A stretch of 64,000 nucleotides of DNA from Parvibaculum lavamentivorans DS-1 (GTDB taxonomy: Bacteria; Pseudomonadota; Alphaproteobacteria; Parvibaculales; Parvibaculaceae), in the NCBI RefSeq assembly GCF_000017565.1, contig NC_009719.1:186001-250000 (forward strand), read 5' to 3'. The notes beneath the pieces were generated by a model, which saw only the letters and a program-made list of their open reading frames with translations, made no database searches and had not been told where the DNA came from. Shown piece by piece: positions 1-7,758 of the stretch. How positions within the stretch are numbered: the stretch's first letter is position 1; each line of letters begins with the position of its first letter. Position numbers and translations under genes: made by a program.

Positions 1-1
1 C

Positions 2-412
2 GGACTGGGCATTTACATCATGGCGCTGGTTCTGTTCTCTTGGGCACAAATCTCCCTGGAGATCATCATCGTCGTGCTGCTGCTTCAGAGCTTTGCCTGG
101 GCACTCAGCGTGCCATATTTTCAGGCTGTACAGGCGGCACTGGACAAGACCGGAAACCTCGCAATCTGGGGGTCGCTCGCCGGCTGGGCAGGAGCTGCAT
201 CTGGTGCTGTCCTGCTTGTCATGACAATGGCCGGAAGCTCCTATGTCAATCCGATTGCAATTACGATTTTTCTCCTCGCCGGTACCTGGGCGCTATGTGC
301 AGGGCCCGCCATACTTGTCGATCTTCACGAAAATTCCCTGAAGCGAAAGCGGCGAGAAGGTTTGCCCGAAGTAGCGCCTGTGCCGTCGGGTTCAGTTCAC
401 TCGCAGCTTTAG
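2..412 (+). CDS. MFS-like transporter, C-terminal part (cut by window edge)
   Basis: The reading frame is open from the first bases of the window, so only the last ~137 residues are present and the start lies outside. The visible protein has three hydrophobic stretches separated by small loops (around LEIIIVVLLLQSF, WGSLAGWAGAASGAVLL and ITIFLLAGTWALCAGPAIL) and ends in a basic, cytoplasmic-looking tail. This looks like the last transmembrane helices of a major-facilitator-type secondary transporter; substrate cannot be judged. It converges on the DsbA-like gene, with only 10 bases between the two stop codons. Another polytopic membrane family is possible because the diagnostic N-terminal half is missing. 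Confidence 0.55.
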   Translation, partial: GLGIYIMALVLFSWAQISLEIIIVVLLLQSFAWALSVPYFQAVQAALDKTGNLAIWGSLAGWAGAASGAVLLVMTMAGSSYVNPIAITIFLLAGTWALCAGPAILVDLHENSLKRKRREGLPEVAPVPSGSVHSQL

Positions 413-422
413 AGGGGGAACC

Positions 423-1580
423 TCAGGCCTTCTCGCAAGCCGCACGAAGTTCATCTTCTATCGCCCAAAGCCTGTCCTGGCCCCATAGCAGGTCCCCGCC
501 TTGAACTCGAAAGGCGGGGACACCCCAAACGCCGCCTGTAAACATGGCCTCTCTGTTCTCCTCGGCCACCTCGCGCCATGAAGGATCTCCTAATGCATTC
601 CGGACCTGGGCCCGGCTCAGGCCGGCCCTTTGTGCCATGCGCATTAATCCCGTCTTTGATGCTGCGTTCATGCCTTCGGCAAAGACACCCTGAAGGAACG
701 ATGCCGCAAACTGCGGCCCGAGCCCTTCGCGGATTGCATGATGGAGCACCGACAAGCCGCGCTCGGCGCCTGCCCCCACAGGATCCGAAATGCGCCCGAA
801 GGGCAGGCCGAGCCGTTCGGCTTCGCGCTTGCAGTCCCGGACGATATAAATTCGCTTAGCGAGCGGCACCGGCAGGCCGCGCATGACCATCGGCAATACG
901 AACCTCAATCGCAAATCGGCGCCATAATGGCTCGCAAGCTTCACCAGGCGGTCGATGGCGAGATAGGTATAGGGGCTGCGGAAGGAGATGAACGCCTCCA
1001 GAAGGGGTGGCGTCTCGGCCCGCCTCACCGGCTCGAGCTTGATCTCGCGGCGCGGCGCGATGAAGCCGCCCGGCGCATCGGATCGCCGGAAGGGGGCCAG
1101 ACGCTCTTCAAGAAAGCTCAAGCGGTCGAGACCCCAGAACCACTCTCCTTCGAAGTGAAAAGTGGCACCAAGATAATGACCGAGTTTCCTCCGCAGGGCG
1201 TCTCCAGCCGCGAGAGCGGCGGCGCTGGGTGCGGGGGCGATGGCAGTCAAGCCGCTCGCGTCAAGACTGAAGCCCGTGTGCCGCGCGAGAAGCTCGGCAT
1301 CTCGCAAGCCGTACGCTGCGAGCATCTTTGGCTCCGGTGCCGCAGCCATATCCGGAGCGGTGACCGGATGAACTTCGATGTCAATGTCATATCGCTCCTT
1401 CAGAAGCGGCACCGCCTGAATAGCGAGAACGCTATAGGGATCGTCAACCTGATGGAAAAAGCGGACCAATGGCCGCCGCCGGAGTATCTGCCGGACGAAT
1501 GCATGCCTTCGCCGACGTAACGTACGCAGGCGGGCGCTTGTTATGGCGCTCGCAACGACTTGTTCCAGCATTGCCCGCAT
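423..1580 (-). CDS. Double DsbA-fold / 2-hydroxychromene-2-carboxylate isomerase-like protein
   Basis: About 385 residues with two thioredoxin-fold (DsbA-type) halves. The first begins near residue 40 (RFFHQVDDPYSVLAIQA) and the second near residue 195 (EAFISFRSPYTYLAIDRL). The SPYTYL signature and the late WGVPAF cis-proline loop are what one sees in HCCA isomerase/kappa-class GST-like proteins; there is no CXXC pair, so a disulfide oxidoreductase role is unlikely. The family includes glutathione-dependent isomerases of aromatic catabolism. I chose ATG at 1580 because GGGGAG sits 7 bases upstream; an in-frame TTG lies 15 bases earlier. It is divergent from a FAH-family hydrolase gene, which also fits ring-cleavage chemistry, but the substrate is unknown. 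Confidence 0.75.
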   Translation of the reverse strand: MRAMLEQVVASAITSARLRTLRRRRHAFVRQILRRRPLVRFFHQVDDPYSVLAIQAVPLLKERYDIDIEVHPVTAPDMAAAPEPKMLAAYGLRDAELLARHTGFSLDASGLTAIAPAPSAAALAAGDALRRKLGHYLGATFHFEGEWFWGLDRLSFLEERLAPFRRSDAPGGFIAPRREIKLEPVRRAETPPLLEAFISFRSPYTYLAIDRLVKLASHYGADLRLRFVLPMVMRGLPVPLAKRIYIVRDCKREAERLGLPFGRISDPVGAGAERGLSVLHHAIREGLGPQFAASFLQGVFAEGMNAASKTGLMRMAQRAGLSRAQVRNALGDPSWREVAEENREAMFTGGVWGVPAFRVQGGDLLWGQDRLWAIEDELRAACEKA

Positions 1581-1595
1581 GGAATCTCTCCCCAA

Positions 1596-1605
1596 CCACT
1601 AGTGG
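1596..1605. promoter_or_regulatory. 10-bp perfect palindrome CCACTAGTGG
   Basis: CCACTAGTGG lies 16 bases upstream of the DsbA-like gene start, in the divergent intergenic region. It could be part of an operator or chance; it is short. Confidence 0.25.
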
Positions 1606-1622
1606 GCCTTTTGCCCGGAATC

Positions 1623-1647
1623 ATATTGACACGCCAAATGTCAATAT
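1623..1647. promoter_or_regulatory. Perfect 9-7-9 inverted repeat, candidate operator of the divergent pair
   Basis: ATATTGACA at 1623-1631 and TGTCAATAT at 1639-1647 are perfect inverted arms around a 7-base spacer (CGCCAAA). The element sits in the 161-base region between the divergent DsbA-like gene (start 1580) and FAH-family gene (start 1742). Arm length and spacing suit a dimeric helix-turn-helix repressor of the GntR or TetR type. No regulator gene is adjacent, so the binding protein is unknown. Confidence 0.6.
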
Positions 1648-1741
1648 TGCCAGCCAGGCGTCGCCCTGTAAATGCGCCGATGCTTCGCGTCCGTCGATGT
1701 CTGTAATAAGCTGGCCGCTACAATGCTTTTCGGAGATTGAT

Positions 1742-2599
1742 ATGCGTCTTGTGACTTTTGAGAAAAACGGCACCGCGAGGCTCGGACTGGCTGAAGGCTT
1801 GGAGGTTGCCGATCTCTCCGGTTCAGATAGCACCCCGGCATCGCTTCTCGCGCTTCTCGCTGCGGGCGATGAGGGATTAGCTGCCGCACGAAAGGCCGCG
1901 ATTTCCGCCCCGCGATACCCGCTCGACGAGTTGAAACTTCTTCCAGTCTTGCCAAGGCCGGGAAAGATTATCTGTCTCGGCCTTAACTACGCGGCCCACG
2001 CTGCGGAGGGCGGACGTGAGAAGCCGGATTATCCGAATTTTTTCATGCGCTGCGCGACGTCGCTGCTCGGACATCAAATACCGATTGTCCGGCCCCGTGT
2101 CTCAACCCAGCTCGATTTCGAGGCGGAACTCGCCGCCATCATCGGCCGCGAGGTGCCGCGTCATGTGGCGAGAGAAGAGGCGCTGACCTTTGTCGCAGGC
2201 TATGCATGCTTTAATGACGTATCCGTGCGCGACTACCAGCGCCGGACACCGCAATGGACGATCGGAAAGAACTTCGATGCCACCGGCCCCTTCGGGCCGG
2301 CTTTTGTGACGGCGGATGAATTGCCGGCGGGCGCAGCTGGGCTGAAGATCGAGTCCCGGCTCAATGGCGAAGTAATGCAGAGCGCAAATACCCGCGACAT
2401 GATCTTTCCGGTAGACGAAACAATCGCGCTTCTCAGCGAGTGCATGACACTTGAGGTTGGAGACGTCCTTGTCATGGGAACGCCGGCAGGGGTGGGGTTT
2501 GCAAGGACGCCGCCGCTCTGGATGAAAGAGGGCGACACGATCGAGGTCGAGATCGAGGGTGTTGGCCTGCTCTCGAACCCGATCGTGAACGAAATCTAA
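1742..2599 (+). CDS. Fumarylacetoacetate hydrolase (FAH) family protein
   Basis: A 285-residue FAH-fold protein, the usual length for 2-hydroxyhepta-2,4-diene-1,7-dioate isomerase/acylpyruvase-type members. Family landmarks are ICLGLNYAAHA (residues 77-87), the metal-binding acidic triad in LDFEAELA (E127, E129) and CFNDVSVRDYQ (D159), the conserved lysine in WTIGKNFD (K176) and the C-terminal GDVLVMGTPAGVG loop. Such enzymes hydrolyse or isomerise acylpyruvates in aromatic or amino-acid degradation. The start is ATG 1742, about 6 bases after GGAG; upstream in-frame codons cross the palindrome and lack family sequence. The divergent isomerase-like neighbour suggests a shared pathway; the exact substrate is not evident. 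Confidence 0.85.
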   Translation: MRLVTFEKNGTARLGLAEGLEVADLSGSDSTPASLLALLAAGDEGLAAARKAAISAPRYPLDELKLLPVLPRPGKIICLGLNYAAHAAEGGREKPDYPNFFMRCATSLLGHQIPIVRPRVSTQLDFEAELAAIIGREVPRHVAREEALTFVAGYACFNDVSVRDYQRRTPQWTIGKNFDATGPFGPAFVTADELPAGAAGLKIESRLNGEVMQSANTRDMIFPVDETIALLSECMTLEVGDVLVMGTPAGVGFARTPPLWMKEGDTIEVEIEGVGLLSNPIVNEI

Positions 2600-2601
2600 T
2601 T

Positions 2602-5600
2602 CTATTCGGCCGCGCGTCGTGTCGTCGGTTCGGTCATCTGCCATTCGGGGTTGCCGTCTCGCCGTGCTGCTCGTTTCGCACGTATAACGGAAGGTGCCGC
2701 CAGAAGGACGGGTATCAGAACGAGAGTAAGGAGTGTGGAGAAACCGAGACCGAAAATAATGGCGGTCGACAGCTGCACCCACCAGACCGACACGGGCCCG
2801 CCAAGGACGATTTCACGCGTGACGAAGTCGAGGTTAATTTGCAGAGCCATCGGCAGCAGGCCGAACATGGTGGTTATGGTGGTCAACATGATTGGCCGCA
2901 AGCGTTGACCTGCGGTGCGCAGCACCGCCTCTACTGCATCCGCCGTATCCTCGCGCAAACGCTGATATGTATCTATCAAAACAATCGAGTTGTTTACGAC
3001 GATACCGGCAAGCGCAACGATGCCCGTACCCGTCATGATGACGGAGAAGGGCTGCCCAGTGACCACCATGCCGATGAGCACACCGACGGTAGAGAGAATG
3101 ACCGTCGAAAGTGTCAGGATCGAATGGTAGAAGCTGTTGAATTGCGTCAGCAGAATAATGAACATCAGGAACAAGGCGCCGATAAGCGCGCCGCCGAGGA
3201 AGGAGGCTGATTCCGCCTGTTCTTCGTTGGCGCCGCGGAACTGGACTCTCACGGCAGGGTCGATGTTCTGATCGGCGATCCAGGCGGAGATTTCGCGGAC
3301 CTTCTCGTCCACATTTATCTTTTCGCCTGTTGCGGGATCGATGGCGGTATTCGCCTTCACCATGATACGGCGATAGCCATTGATACGTTCGATCGTGCTG
3401 ACCTGCGACTGAGCTTCGCGGCTCACAAAATTGGAAATTGGCACAAGACCCTGCTGAGTCTGAACGCGCAAGCTGTCGAGCTGGTCGAGAACGCGGTAGT
3501 CATCCGGGAAGCGCGCGCGGATATCTACTTCGTCTGGAGCATCGTCCGGCCGGTACTCGCCGATCATGATGCCGTTGGTGACGAGCTGGATGACTGCACC
3601 GACCGAGGTGACGTCGGCACCGAAACGGCCGGCCATTTCACGGTCGACGCTCATGATCCATTCAATGCCGGGTAGGGGCCGCCCATCCTCGACGTCAATA
3701 AGGCCATCTACCTCTGTATCGAGGTGGTGGCGGATCGTCGCCGTTGTGGCGAGCATTTTCTGGTAGTCGGTGGATGTGAGCTCGATCTGAATATCCTTGC
3801 CGGTCGGTGGGCCATCCTCCTGTTTGCGGAGTTCGACCTTGATGCCGGGAATGGATTTTGTGTTCTGTCGAATCTCCTCGAGAATGACCGCGCCCTTCCG
3901 TCGCTCCTCATAAGGCTTGAGCTCGATCATCATCTGCGCAATGAGATCTTTCGGAACGTCGTTGCGTCCGGACGAGCCCGAGCCAAGGCCGGGGCCTGTG
4001 CGGGTGAATACGGTTTTCACCCCCTCCGTACGAAGGACAATATCTTCGACATCCCGTGCGAGCGCCAATGTGTCCTGCGCGGAGAGGTTTCCCCGCGCGC
4101 TGACGAGAACGATGGCCTGCTCCGGCTCGGTATCGACGAAAAACTCGACGCCGTTGTTGAAAGTGCTGAAAAGCATAATAGTGCCGACAAGCACGACACC
4201 GGTGGCCGCCATGACGCGGCCCGGATAATAGACGAGCTTCTCGAGAAGGCGCACGTAAGCGCCGGTAAGTCCCGGCAAGCCGCGAATGTCGCCGGTCTCC
4301 GTGGCGGCGAGTTGCTTCAGAACCTCATCATTCTCTGTTTCTGCCTTGCCGAACAAGGTTCCCATGGTTGGGACGAAGATGAGGGCGGTCAAAAGTGAAG
4401 CCGAAAGCACCACAATCAGCGTGATCGGCAGATAACTCATGAATTTTCCGCTCACCCCCGGCCACAGCAGCATCGGCAGGAAGGCGGCGAGCGTTGTGGC
4501 TGTCGAAGAAGCGACAGGCCAGAACATACGCTTGGCGGCGAGCGTATAGGCTTCGCGGCGGTCGAGGCCTTCAGACATTTTACGGTCTGCATATTCGACA
4601 ACGACGATGGCACCATCGACCAGCATACCGACAGCGAGCAGCATGCCGAACATGACCATCATGTTGATCGTGTAGCCGGCGGACGCGAGGAAGAAGAAAC
4701 CGATCATGAACGATGTCGGTATCGAGATGCCAACCAGCATTGCCGAACGCAAACCAAGTGCTGCGACGATAACGATCATCACCAGAATGATGGCCGTGGT
4801 AATTGACGATTGCAGGGAACCGAGGGCCCGGAAAATCCAGCTGGACGCATCGAGCGTATAGTTGACATGAATGGCTTCCGGCCATCCTTCGGTAAACTTC
4901 TCGACGGCCTCGCGTACCTGGTTGTTGTTGTCGATGATGTTTGTGCCGATGCGTTTTGTGATTTCTATGGCAATGGCAGGGTGGCCGTTGAAACGCGCAT
5001 ACCCATCCGGATCCTTGAAAGTCCGGTTGATGCTGGCAATATCGGAAAGTGTGACAACACCTTCGCCCGAAACTTTTATTGGCAGGCTGAGAACGTCTTC
5101 GCGCGTCTCGAAAAGTCCCGGCACTTTTACCGAAAAGCGGCCCTGACCTGTGTCGATGTTGCCCGCCGCTACCAGCCGGTTGTTGAGCGACACGATGTTG
5201 ATAAGTTCGCTTTGCGAGATGTTGTAGGATTCGAGCTTTGCCGGATCGATAACAACTTCGAGAAGCTCTTCGCGATGACCGACAAGTTCAGCCTGCAACA
5301 CGGTCGGAACCGCTTCTATCTCGTCTTTCAGTTTTCGGGCGGCATTATAAAGGGCGCGTTCAGGCACATCTCCTGAAAGCGTCACGATGAGAACGGGAAA
5401 GAGCGCAGTGTTGAACTCGCGGACAATAGGTTCATCCGTGTCGCTCGGAAGTTCAGCACGCGCAAGGTCGACTTTCTCTCGTACGTCCTGCAGGGCGGCG
5501 TCCTTGTCGAAATTCACGTCGAATTCAAGCAGGATGCCGGCATGCCCTTGCGAGGCAATGGAGGTTATGTCCTTCAGGCCTTCAAGCGAACGGAGTTCGG

Positions 5601-5808
5601 TTTCCATTGGTCGGATGAGAAGCCGTTCGGCATCTTCAGGCGAGATGCCCTGATGAACGATAGAGACATAGAAAATCGGAATCGGAATATCCGGATCCGC
5701 TTCCTTCGGAATGGAAATGAAGGAAATGATACCCGCTGCGACCAGCAGAACCATGCTGGTCATGATGGTGCGGGAATGGCTCAGCGCGGCTTCAATGAGA
5801 GAATTCAA
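2602..5808 (-). CDS. RND efflux transporter, inner-membrane pump subunit (atypical proton-relay residues)
   Basis: At 1068 residues this has the full resistance-nodulation-division pump size, with a first transmembrane helix at ~15-35, a periplasmic porter domain, a helix bundle at ~335-490, a second porter domain and a C-terminal bundle. The TM4 motif reads GMLVDGAIVVVE (D398-G399), whereas AcrB-type pumps carry two aspartates. The AcrB Lys940 position falls in GIVVNNSIVLID (~934-945), with no lysine. The DG and VNN forms are seen in heavy-metal and other divergent RND branches, so proton coupling must differ from AcrB. It is the last gene of a padR-MFP-RND operon and overlaps the MFP stop by 4 bases. 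No outer-membrane factor is nearby; substrate unknown. Confidence 0.9.
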   Translation of the reverse strand: MNSLIEAALSHSRTIMTSMVLLVAAGIISFISIPKEADPDIPIPIFYVSIVHQGISPEDAERLLIRPMETELRSLEGLKDITSIASQGHAGILLEFDVNFDKDAALQDVREKVDLARAELPSDTDEPIVREFNTALFPVLIVTLSGDVPERALYNAARKLKDEIEAVPTVLQAELVGHREELLEVVIDPAKLESYNISQSELINIVSLNNRLVAAGNIDTGQGRFSVKVPGLFETREDVLSLPIKVSGEGVVTLSDIASINRTFKDPDGYARFNGHPAIAIEITKRIGTNIIDNNNQVREAVEKFTEGWPEAIHVNYTLDASSWIFRALGSLQSSITTAIILVMIVIVAALGLRSAMLVGISIPTSFMIGFFFLASAGYTINMMVMFGMLLAVGMLVDGAIVVVEYADRKMSEGLDRREAYTLAAKRMFWPVASSTATTLAAFLPMLLWPGVSGKFMSYLPITLIVVLSASLLTALIFVPTMGTLFGKAETENDEVLKQLAATETGDIRGLPGLTGAYVRLLEKLVYYPGRVMAATGVVLVGTIMLFSTFNNGVEFFVDTEPEQAIVLVSARGNLSAQDTLALARDVEDIVLRTEGVKTVFTRTGPGLGSGSSGRNDVPKDLIAQMMIELKPYEERRKGAVILEEIRQNTKSIPGIKVELRKQEDGPPTGKDIQIELTSTDYQKMLATTATIRHHLDTEVDGLIDVEDGRPLPGIEWIMSVDREMAGRFGADVTSVGAVIQLVTNGIMIGEYRPDDAPDEVDIRARFPDDYRVLDQLDSLRVQTQQGLVPISNFVSREAQSQVSTIERINGYRRIMVKANTAIDPATGEKINVDEKVREISAWIADQNIDPAVRVQFRGANEEQAESASFLGGALIGALFLMFIILLTQFNSFYHSILTLSTVILSTVGVLIGMVVTGQPFSVIMTGTGIVALAGIVVNNSIVLIDTYQRLREDTADAVEAVLRTAGQRLRPIMLTTITTMFGLLPMALQINLDFVTREIVLGGPVSVWWVQLSTAIIFGLGFSTLLTLVLIPVLLAAPSVIRAKRAARRDGNPEWQMTEPTTRRAAE

Positions 5809-6941
5809 AGGGCTGCTCCGACCTGGTTCGCGGGTATGGCCTCAACTTTCTGGCCTTCCTTCACATAGTCCTGCCCCACGGTGATGACCGTTACCGTCTG
5901 CGGCAGGCCTGCGATCCACAGGCCCTGAGGCGTATCGTCGATAAGCTGCACACGATGAAACTTCACGCGGCCTTCGTCATCCACGGCGCGCACGCCAATC
6001 ACGCCGCTATCGTCAAGCGCGATTACGGAACTCGGAATGCGGTGCGCGAGCACCTCTCCCCCGGGCACAATGATTTCCGCGGTAACTCCGGCTCGCATCG
6101 TGAAGTCTGGGTTAGGGACCTCAAGCTCCACGCGGAATGTACGGGTCGCAGGATCGGCCGTCTTCGCAACAAAGTGGATTTTTCCTTCCACCGTTTCGCC
6201 GGTAACGAGGCGCGCGGTACCGGGTGCGCCGATATGGAGCGCGCCAACGCGATCCTCGGACACTTGCCCCATCACAAGCAGCGGGTCGAGTTCCACCACA
6301 AGACCGCAGACGTCGCCGACGCGCATGTAGTCGCCGACTTCAACCGGACGGTCGTCAAAAATGCCGTCAAAGGGAGCCAATATCCTGGTCTGGTCGACCT
6401 CTACCTTCATCTGCTTCAGGCGCGCCTGCGCGGCGTCATAGGCAGCTTTCGATCCGGCAGCGACAGTCGGGGCCCGGTAACCCTTTTCGGCCAGCTGGCG
6501 CGAAGCGTCATACTCGAGGCGTCGCTGTGTCACCAGCGCTTGCGCCTCCGAAAGCTGGGCGTCGCGCGCGTTCAGGGCGATCCGGCAGAGCACATCGCCC
6601 TTTTTGACGCGTGCCCCCTTTTCAACCGGTAGTTCGGCTACGGTTCCTTGCGTTTCGGCACGCACTTCAACCGCACGTTTGGCAGCAGTACGGCCACGAA
6701 TGATCACGGCGCCGCGCCGCAACGTCGCAGTGGATTCCATGACGCGTACACGAGGTGTTGTGCTGCCGGCCTGCTCTTGCTCGGCGACTGTCAGTGACCC
6801 GTCCGAACTATCCGCGCCGGTGAAAAGACCGGTCAGGAACCATAGTGCGATCGCGACGCCGATGCCGATGGCGATGAAATGCGACCTGTGGAGACGGCCG
6901 CCTGTGATCCTCGTCGCGAAATCTTTTTGCCGCTCAAACAT
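5805..6941 (-). CDS. RND efflux periplasmic adaptor (membrane fusion protein)
   Basis: A 378-residue adaptor with an N-terminal membrane anchor (~22-42, HFIAIGIGVAIALWFLTGLF) and no lipobox, so it is anchored by a helix rather than a lipid. It then shows the HlyD/AcrA order: barrel-sandwich half (EVRAETQGTVAELPVEKGA), a coiled-coil hairpin (~130-180), the second lipoyl half (ILAPFDGIFDDRPVEVGDYM) and a beta-barrel (AGVTAEIIVPGGEV). It should bridge the adjacent RND pump to an outer-membrane channel. Its start overlaps the padR stop by 8 bases and its end overlaps the pump start by 4 bases, so the three genes are one translationally coupled operon. Confidence 0.9.
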   Translation of the reverse strand: MFERQKDFATRITGGRLHRSHFIAIGIGVAIALWFLTGLFTGADSSDGSLTVAEQEQAGSTTPRVRVMESTATLRRGAVIIRGRTAAKRAVEVRAETQGTVAELPVEKGARVKKGDVLCRIALNARDAQLSEAQALVTQRRLEYDASRQLAEKGYRAPTVAAGSKAAYDAAQARLKQMKVEVDQTRILAPFDGIFDDRPVEVGDYMRVGDVCGLVVELDPLLVMGQVSEDRVGALHIGAPGTARLVTGETVEGKIHFVAKTADPATRTFRVELEVPNPDFTMRAGVTAEIIVPGGEVLAHRIPSSVIALDDSGVIGVRAVDDEGRVKFHRVQLIDDTPQGLWIAGLPQTVTVITVGQDYVKEGQKVEAIPANQVGAAL

Positions 6942-7467
6942 GGGCTTCTTCTTCGGTTGCGATCTCTTCGATCAGGTGTCTGTGGTGTTCCAGGAATTGA
7001 ATGGAGGCGCTGTAGACGGCCAGGCCATATTGCCGGGCAAAGTCCATGCCGGGGGTATCTCCTTCATCCGGCTGCGCCATTTCCTCGACTTTTTCTTTCA
7101 TCGCCGCCAGGCGTTGGTCGACCAGACTGCGGACGCGGCTCCGCGGCAGAAGATGAGCGAAGAGAACGGTGAACAGGAATTCGGAACGAAACTTGTCCGG
7201 CGCCAGTGTCTGCTGCAGCGCTTCGCTGAGGCTCTTTCGCCCCTTTTCGGTCAGCGAATAGATTTTCTTGTCCGGACGCCGCTCCTGCGGTTCCGCCTTG
7301 CAAGTAACGAGACCTTCTTCGGTAAGCCGGGTGAGCGCGGGATAGATCGAGCCATAGCTCGCGTCGAGGAAATGGCTGAAGGGGCCATCCTCGAACATCT
7401 TGTTGATCTCGTAGCCAGTGGCTTCGCCGAAGACCAGGGCGCCGAGGCAAAGCGTGGTCACTTGCAT
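6934..7467 (-). CDS. PadR family transcriptional regulator
   Basis: A 177-residue PadR-type repressor. Residues 1-80 form the winged helix (LGALVFGEATGYEINKMF; recognition segment ASYGSIYPALTRLTEEGLV near 36-54; wing at KKIYSLTEKGRKSL). The remainder is the helical PadR C-terminal dimerisation domain. ATG 7467 is preceded by AAGGAC; the open frame extends upstream but the extension does not resemble the family. It heads the padR-MFP-RND operon, and the inverted repeat at 7522-7540 is an obvious candidate operator. PadR proteins commonly repress linked drug or phenolic efflux genes and are released by ligand, so the inferred role is ligand-responsive control of this pump and of itself. Confidence 0.88.
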   Translation of the reverse strand: MQVTTLCLGALVFGEATGYEINKMFEDGPFSHFLDASYGSIYPALTRLTEEGLVTCKAEPQERRPDKKIYSLTEKGRKSLSEALQQTLAPDKFRSEFLFTVLFAHLLPRSRVRSLVDQRLAAMKEKVEEMAQPDEGDTPGMDFARQYGLAVYSASIQFLEHHRHLIEEIATEEEAHV

Positions 7468-7521
7468 GGAAAGGCTGTCCTTGTTCCCAGCTGGCCGGGC
7501 CGATGGGACTATATTGGATCG

Positions 7522-7540
7522 ATATATCGGGCCTATATAT
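7522..7540. promoter_or_regulatory. Inverted repeat upstream of padR, candidate operator
   Basis: ATATAT (7522-7527) and ATATAT (7535-7540) flank CGGGCCT, a 6-7-6 dyad about 55 bases upstream of the padR start in otherwise GC-rich DNA. On the minus strand a TATAGT-like -10 lies just downstream (~7509-7514). Location suggests PadR autoregulation. Because each arm is self-palindromic, chance cannot be excluded. Confidence 0.4.
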
Positions 7541-7758
7541 GGAGAGCACTTCGGGTTGCCAAGGGGACCTCGCGGCAAGCGGCGCAATTTGCACCGTTTT
7601 TTGTGCGATGCGGCATGGCGGTAACACGGGTAAATCCGGGCTTTTAGGACGGAACTCCGCAAAAATTCACCCTCCCTGCACGCAAGTCCCGTTTTAAGTG
7701 GGGATGCGGCGGGACGCCAATCAAGTGCGCGGAACTATTTTCACGAAGAATTCTGTGA

